In this document: positions 60,486 to 64,000 of the stretch, in pieces
Position numbering within the stretch: the first letter of the stretch is position 1
Layout: each line of letters opens with the position of its first letter
Translations under genes and position numbers: made by a program
The notes under the pieces: model-generated
Databases searched by the model: none
What the model was told of the DNA's origin: nothing
Seen by the model: only the letters and a program-made list of their open reading frames with translations
NCBI GenBank assembly: GCA_034437655.1
Contig: DAOTTU010000055.1
Coordinates: 1-64,000 of the forward strand
Length of the DNA stretch: 64,000 bases
From: J027 sp034437655
GTDB lineage: Bacteria; Chloroflexota; Anaerolineae; Aggregatilineales; J027
Reading direction: 5' to 3'

Positions 60486-61421
60486 TTACTTGTCGCGGGT
60501 GATGGCAAAACCGTTCATGAATTGCTTCTGCAAGATAACAAACACCAGCAACGGGGGTAATGATGCCACAATGCCAGCAGCCATCAATAGCCCATAATCT
60601 GGGGTGCCTGTCGCAGCCTTCAATCGGACGCCTACCTGAATCATCTGGTCGGCGTCATCATTGATGATCAGCACTGGCCAGATATACTGATTCCACATAT
60701 AAATAAACTGTATCACAGCCAACGCCCCGATGATATTCCACGACATAGGCAACAGTATAGAAAACAAAAAGCGTAGCGGTGAAGCCCCGTCAATTTGTGC
60801 CGCTTCGACCAGTTCGCGCGGAATGTTGTTGAAATGCTGCCGGAATAGAAACGCGCCAATTGCTGAGCCAATAAACGGAATAGTCAGTGCGAGGCGTGGG
60901 TTCGTCCGCACCCATTCCAGGTCACCCATCAAAGCGCTGAGTGGCAAGATGATGATTTCCGTTGGCATGAGCAACGTCAGCAGTACGAAAAAGAACAAAA
61001 TCCACTTGCCCGGAAACTTGAAATAGACGAAAGCCAACCCGGCCAGCATCCCGGTGACGATCTTGCCAATGGCCACCACCAGCGAAATGACCAGTGTATT
61101 CCAGAACATGCGGTCAAACTGATTGCGTTCGGTGAAAAGCGAATCTATGTTTGTGGACATTTCATCAATGGCAGTGGTAGCAATATCCGCCGGGTTGTCG
61201 CCGGGGGGCAACAGGCGCGGCGGGTCACGTTCAAGAGCTTGCTCCGCAGTAAGTGTTGCCACCCCTAGCGCAAAGAAAGCCGGCAAAGATACGACGAAGC
61301 AAATCAGGATCAGGCCGATATGCACACCCCAGCGGGTTCTTGTGCGTGGGGCCTGGGGGCGGTGTTGCTGTGGCTGGGTGTCGGTTTTAGTGGTGACGTT
61401 AATCTGGTCTGTGGTTGCCAT
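60486..61421 (-). CDS. Sugar ABC transporter permease (MalG/UgpE-like)
   Basis: 311 residues with six transmembrane helices. The EAA loop reads EAAQIDGASPLRFLFSILLP (about 207-226), which contacts the ATPase. GGAGG precedes the ATG. A long periplasmic loop after the first helix (about 60-105) is larger than usual. It pairs with the permease encoded just upstream (three bases apart). The ATPase gene is not in the window, as is common when one MsmK/UgpC-type ATPase serves several systems. Confidence 0.93.
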   Translation of the reverse strand: MATTDQINVTTKTDTQPQQHRPQAPRTRTRWGVHIGLILICFVVSLPAFFALGVATLTAEQALERDPPRLLPPGDNPADIATTAIDEMSTNIDSLFTERNQFDRMFWNTLVISLVVAIGKIVTGMLAGLAFVYFKFPGKWILFFFVLLTLLMPTEIIILPLSALMGDLEWVRTNPRLALTIPFIGSAIGAFLFRQHFNNIPRELVEAAQIDGASPLRFLFSILLPMSWNIIGALAVIQFIYMWNQYIWPVLIINDDADQMIQVGVRLKAATGTPDYGLLMAAGIVASLPPLLVFVILQKQFMNGFAITRDK

Positions 61422-61424
61422 CGG

Positions 61425-63053
61425 TTAACCTCCGTATGTCACACGACGTTCAACGAAGCGGAATTGGATGATCGTAATCAGCGCCACCAGCAAAAACAGC
61501 ACAACCGATTGTGTCGAGGCGAAGCCAAGTTCTGCACCGCGTTCAAAGGCCTCATCATACGCACTATAGATCAGCACACTGGTCGCTTTGCCTTCCACGC
61601 CAGCCGGGCCAAGCGGAGGCCCACCGCTGGTCAACACGTCGATGACACCGTATATGCCATAGAACGAGTAGGTGATGTTCGCGACCAGCAAAAAGAACGT
61701 GAACGGCGACAGCATCGGCACTGTGATGCGCAAAAAGCGTTGAAAAACGTTGGCCCCGTCAATAGCGGCCGCTTCGAGCAGGTCTTTGGGCACGTTTTGC
61801 AGCCCGGCGATGTAAAAGAGAATGTTGAAGCCTAGTGCATTCCACACGGAAACAGCGACGACTACCCCCTGCGCCAATTGGGGATCAGTTAACCATTCGG
61901 GTTGAATGCCGAACAGGCCTTCTGTCATCCAATTAACGATCCCGCTGTCCCCACGGCGAAACATGTTGAGGAAAATAGCGCTCATCACTACCGGCGATAG
62001 CGCATAGGGCCAGACAAGTAATGTACGGTAAATGCTGGCTCCGCGCACCTGTTGCGCCGCCAACAGTGCAATCAGCAGCGCGACACTCATCGTCATCACA
62101 ACGATTGCAATCGTGATCCAGATCGTAATTTCAAAGCTGTTCTGGTAGGGCACGCTTTCGGTCAGTTCAACGTAATTTGCCAGGCAGACATCAATGGGGC
62201 CACGTGGAGCCCCACGAATGGTGCGCGTCGTAGACTGGGTGAGAATCGTCACCGCCGGGTAGTAGAGGAAAATCGAGAGGAAAAACACGGACGGCACCAG
62301 CAACACATAAGGCAACCAGCGATTTTTGAAGTAACCTTTTGTGTCTGTGTCGAGTTTAGGGCGTCCAAGCAACGTCCATGCCGGGACCAACAGCAAAAAC
62401 GCGCTGAAAGCCGTTACCACCACGCCAAGCCGATACTGCACATCGGGAATACCTGTCTCATAGCTACAATGCGATAGCGGATAGTTCAAAATCTGGGCAC
62501 TGACGCCACCAACCAAGCCCCCAATCACCACACCCAGCACAGCATAACCCGCCGCCGCCCGGGTGAACATATAGCGGAAGTTTTCTGGCCGGAAAAAGCG
62601 CTGCGTTTCGATGTCCTGAAGCAACGAAATGACGAAACCAACAACTGCTGCAACCAGCACCGCATTCACGATGTTCTCAGTGAAGACGTAAATCAGCGCG
62701 CCACCTGCAAACCCGGCCAGTACCGAATTACCGCTCAATGCCGGGAGTTGAATACCGCCTTTGGTGACCCAGAAGTATAGAATAGTCGTCACCGCGCCGA
62801 CCACTGCGCCGACGATGAACGCATCACGCAGGGGTGTGGCTGGCGATTCTGCAAATATCAGCGCAAAGGCAACCCGTGGTGCGAAGTAGTCAATAATCTC
62901 TTGCAGAAAGCCCGGTGCCGCGCGGATGGCATCTAATGTGAAGTTGCCGAGTGCTTCTAGCCCCTCACGCTCGGTATACATGAACCACACCGAAAAAATG
63001 AACGTTCCAATCAGCAATAACCACTGTATCTGGCGATCCGTATTGGTTGGCAT
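61425..63053 (-). CDS. Sugar ABC transporter permease (UgpA/MalF-like) with N-terminal membrane extension
   Basis: 542 residues, about 240 more than the usual family. The C-terminal 305 residues are a standard UgpA/MalF permease, with the EAA loop EAAAIDGANVFQRFLRITVP. The N-terminal part contains about five or six extra helices (about 10-30, 65-85, 90-110, 125-150, 170-195, 215-230), a feature not found in UgpA. AGGAG precedes the ATG. It is between the binding-protein gene (102-base gap with hairpin) and the second permease gene. Confidence 0.88.
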   Translation of the reverse strand: MPTNTDRQIQWLLLIGTFIFSVWFMYTEREGLEALGNFTLDAIRAAPGFLQEIIDYFAPRVAFALIFAESPATPLRDAFIVGAVVGAVTTILYFWVTKGGIQLPALSGNSVLAGFAGGALIYVFTENIVNAVLVAAVVGFVISLLQDIETQRFFRPENFRYMFTRAAAGYAVLGVVIGGLVGGVSAQILNYPLSHCSYETGIPDVQYRLGVVVTAFSAFLLLVPAWTLLGRPKLDTDTKGYFKNRWLPYVLLVPSVFFLSIFLYYPAVTILTQSTTRTIRGAPRGPIDVCLANYVELTESVPYQNSFEITIWITIAIVVMTMSVALLIALLAAQQVRGASIYRTLLVWPYALSPVVMSAIFLNMFRRGDSGIVNWMTEGLFGIQPEWLTDPQLAQGVVVAVSVWNALGFNILFYIAGLQNVPKDLLEAAAIDGANVFQRFLRITVPMLSPFTFFLLVANITYSFYGIYGVIDVLTSGGPPLGPAGVEGKATSVLIYSAYDEAFERGAELGFASTQSVVLFLLVALITIIQFRFVERRVTYGG

Positions 63054-63080
63054 CGCGAAAACTCCTAAAGCCTGAGTAAC

Positions 63081-63111
63081 AAAAAAGTGGGACGAGCCGC
63101 ACTCATCCCAC
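63081..63111 (-). terminator. Terminator or attenuator between binding-protein and permease genes
   Basis: On the minus strand, a ten-base-pair GTGGGATGAG/CTCGTCCCAC stem (one G-T pair) with a five-base loop, followed by TTTTTT. Partial termination here would give more binding protein than permease, as in many sugar ABC operons. Confidence 0.75.
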
Positions 63112-63155
63112 CCGTAAATACACGTGCCGTCAATATTGCAGCGGCCGTGTTTGAC

Positions 63156-64000
63156 CTATTCCATAGCGAAGAACAGGTTGTATTCTTCGATTTGTTCATC
63201 AGCGAGGGTGTCCGCCGCCGCAAGCGCATCTTCTACCGACTCGCCGCCATCAATCACAGACTGGATAGCATCAACAAGATAGCCGCGCACAGTTGGGGCG
63301 CTACCGTAAATGGCACCTGCCGTGGCAGCATTCGGTACTGTGTTCACCAGTTGATCGACTGCGACACGATAGGCCGGGTTTTCTTCCCAGAAGCCTTCTG
63401 CTTCAAGGATGTCAATCGAGGCCTGGCGGTTGGGGAAGTAACCGCTGTCCTTGTGCCATTCAGCGATATTCTCAGCGCTCGTCATAAAGAATACGAAGTC
63501 GCGGGCTGCATTAATTTCAGCTTCAGAATGCCCATTCGTAATCCACAGACTACCCCCACCATTGATGGTGCCGTTGGTGGCGTCTTCGTTCGGGATGGGG
63601 AGCGGCGCAACAGTCAGTCCGTATCCGAAAATACCAGCAAAGTTCACAAAGTTTGACACACCAGCCGTACTGTTGATGTGCATCGCTGTGCCCTGCGTAA
63701 TGAACAGGCCTGCTTCGCCAGTATAGTCACCAGTGACGCCTGTATAGATATAGTAACCCTGTTCGGCCATGCTGGCCCACCATTCAACTGCAACTTGCAT
63801 TTCCTCGCTGTTAAGCAGGGCTTCAGTAGCGCGACCATCGTGACCATTTTCGTTGTTGACGACCAAACCACCCTGCATTGCAACCCATGTTTCAGGGAAC
63901 CATGCTGCCAGCGGCCAGTTGATGCAACCACTCAGTTCGAGCGCTTCGGCCTGTTCCATGATCGTCGCGCAGACAGCGTCAACTTCTGCAAAGGTGCGCG
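63156..64000 (-). CDS. Extracellular solute-binding protein, family 1 (UgpB/MalE-like), 5' end outside window
   Basis: At least 281 C-terminal residues are visible, and the frame is open through base 64000 with no start, so the gene continues. The text fits a family 1 sugar-binding protein: WWASMAEQGYYIY, GTAMHINSTAG, NGGGSLWITNGHS, AARDFVFFMTSAENIAEWHKDSGYFPNRQ (key segments FVFFMTS and GYFPNR). It delivers a sugar or glycerol-phosphate-type ligand to the two permeases encoded downstream. The signal peptide is beyond the edge. Confidence 0.9.
   Translation of the reverse strand, partial: RTFAEVDAVCATIMEQAEALELSGCINWPLAAWFPETWVAMQGGLVVNNENGHDGRATEALLNSEEMQVAVEWWASMAEQGYYIYTGVTGDYTGEAGLFITQGTAMHINSTAGVSNFVNFAGIFGYGLTVAPLPIPNEDATNGTINGGGSLWITNGHSEAEINAARDFVFFMTSAENIAEWHKDSGYFPNRQASIDILEAEGFWEENPAYRVAVDQLVNTVPNAATAGAIYGSAPTVRGYLVDAIQSVIDGGESVEDALAAADTLADEQIEEYNLFFAME

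Noticed and set aside
1..64000. CRISPR arrays, insertion sequences, integrases or prophage genes
   Set aside because: No regularly spaced repeats and no transposase, integrase or phage structural motifs were seen on either strand.

Overview
The window looks like a chromosomal segment of a free-living Chloroflexota bacterium, probably Anaerolineae-like. That assignment is inferred from gene content only: multi-GAF histidine kinases, an FHA protein fused to a winged helix, GT39-type membrane glycosyltransferases, a DUF1800/DUF1501 Tat-exported pair, a K+-dependent membrane pyrophosphatase and UgpABE-like sugar transport genes. There is no rRNA or ribosomal marker to settle it. Base composition is moderate (slightly above 50% GC by eye) and even. 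TTG and GTG starts with good Shine-Dalgarno sites are frequent. I saw no prophage, transposase, insertion sequence or CRISPR array; this reads as core genome with lineage-specific accessory genes.

Layout. 1-6.2 kb: the end of a PAS/GAF sensor kinase, a convergent class II histone-deacetylase-like amidohydrolase, hppA, and a minus-strand tRNA(CAT) with a clear promoter and terminator. 6.2-10.1 kb: a membrane-anchored MutS-like ATPase, a DUF427 protein, a metallophosphoesterase and an unknown protein. 10.1-18 kb: an ECF sigma factor with a membrane partner, a response regulator with a degenerate GGDEF domain, rsgA, a coaE-acetyltransferase fusion, an ABC-F ATPase and an FHA-winged-helix regulator. 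18-25 kb: an SDR epimerase, a GMC oxidoreductase, a degenerate CPBP-like protein, enoyl-CoA hydratase, a thioesterase and an MntR-type regulator with a membrane protein. 25-32 kb: lysC behind a structured leader ending in an intrinsic terminator, then a membrane-anchored glycosidase-like protein and a GT39 protein, a lipoprotein and an amidohydrolase. 32-41.4 kb: a two-gene FtsX-type ABC system, the DUF1800/DUF1501 pair, xseB, DUF2085 and DUF4126 membrane proteins and a universal stress protein.

41.4-51.2 kb: an SDR dehydrogenase diverges from a three-gene cassette (histidine phosphatase, DUF3090, SCO1664-like kinase-fold protein) closed by a terminator. Then come a MoxR/DUF58/DUF4129 operon, a BY-type tyrosine autokinase and a ZIP metal transporter. 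51.2-58 kb: a minus-strand run of lon, a single-domain response regulator, an unusual PHP-AlbA_2 fusion and a second GT39 protein. 58-64 kb: a DUF151 bifunctional nuclease, a PHP phosphoesterase, a secreted protein, and a sugar ABC transporter whose binding-protein gene runs off the right edge.

The items most worth follow-up are the kinase/phosphatase/DUF3090 cassette, the lysC leader RNA, the PHP-AlbA_2 fusion, the CoaE-GNAT fusion, the membrane-tethered MutS, and two operator-like palindromes (upstream of the MntR-like gene and of the ZIP gene).
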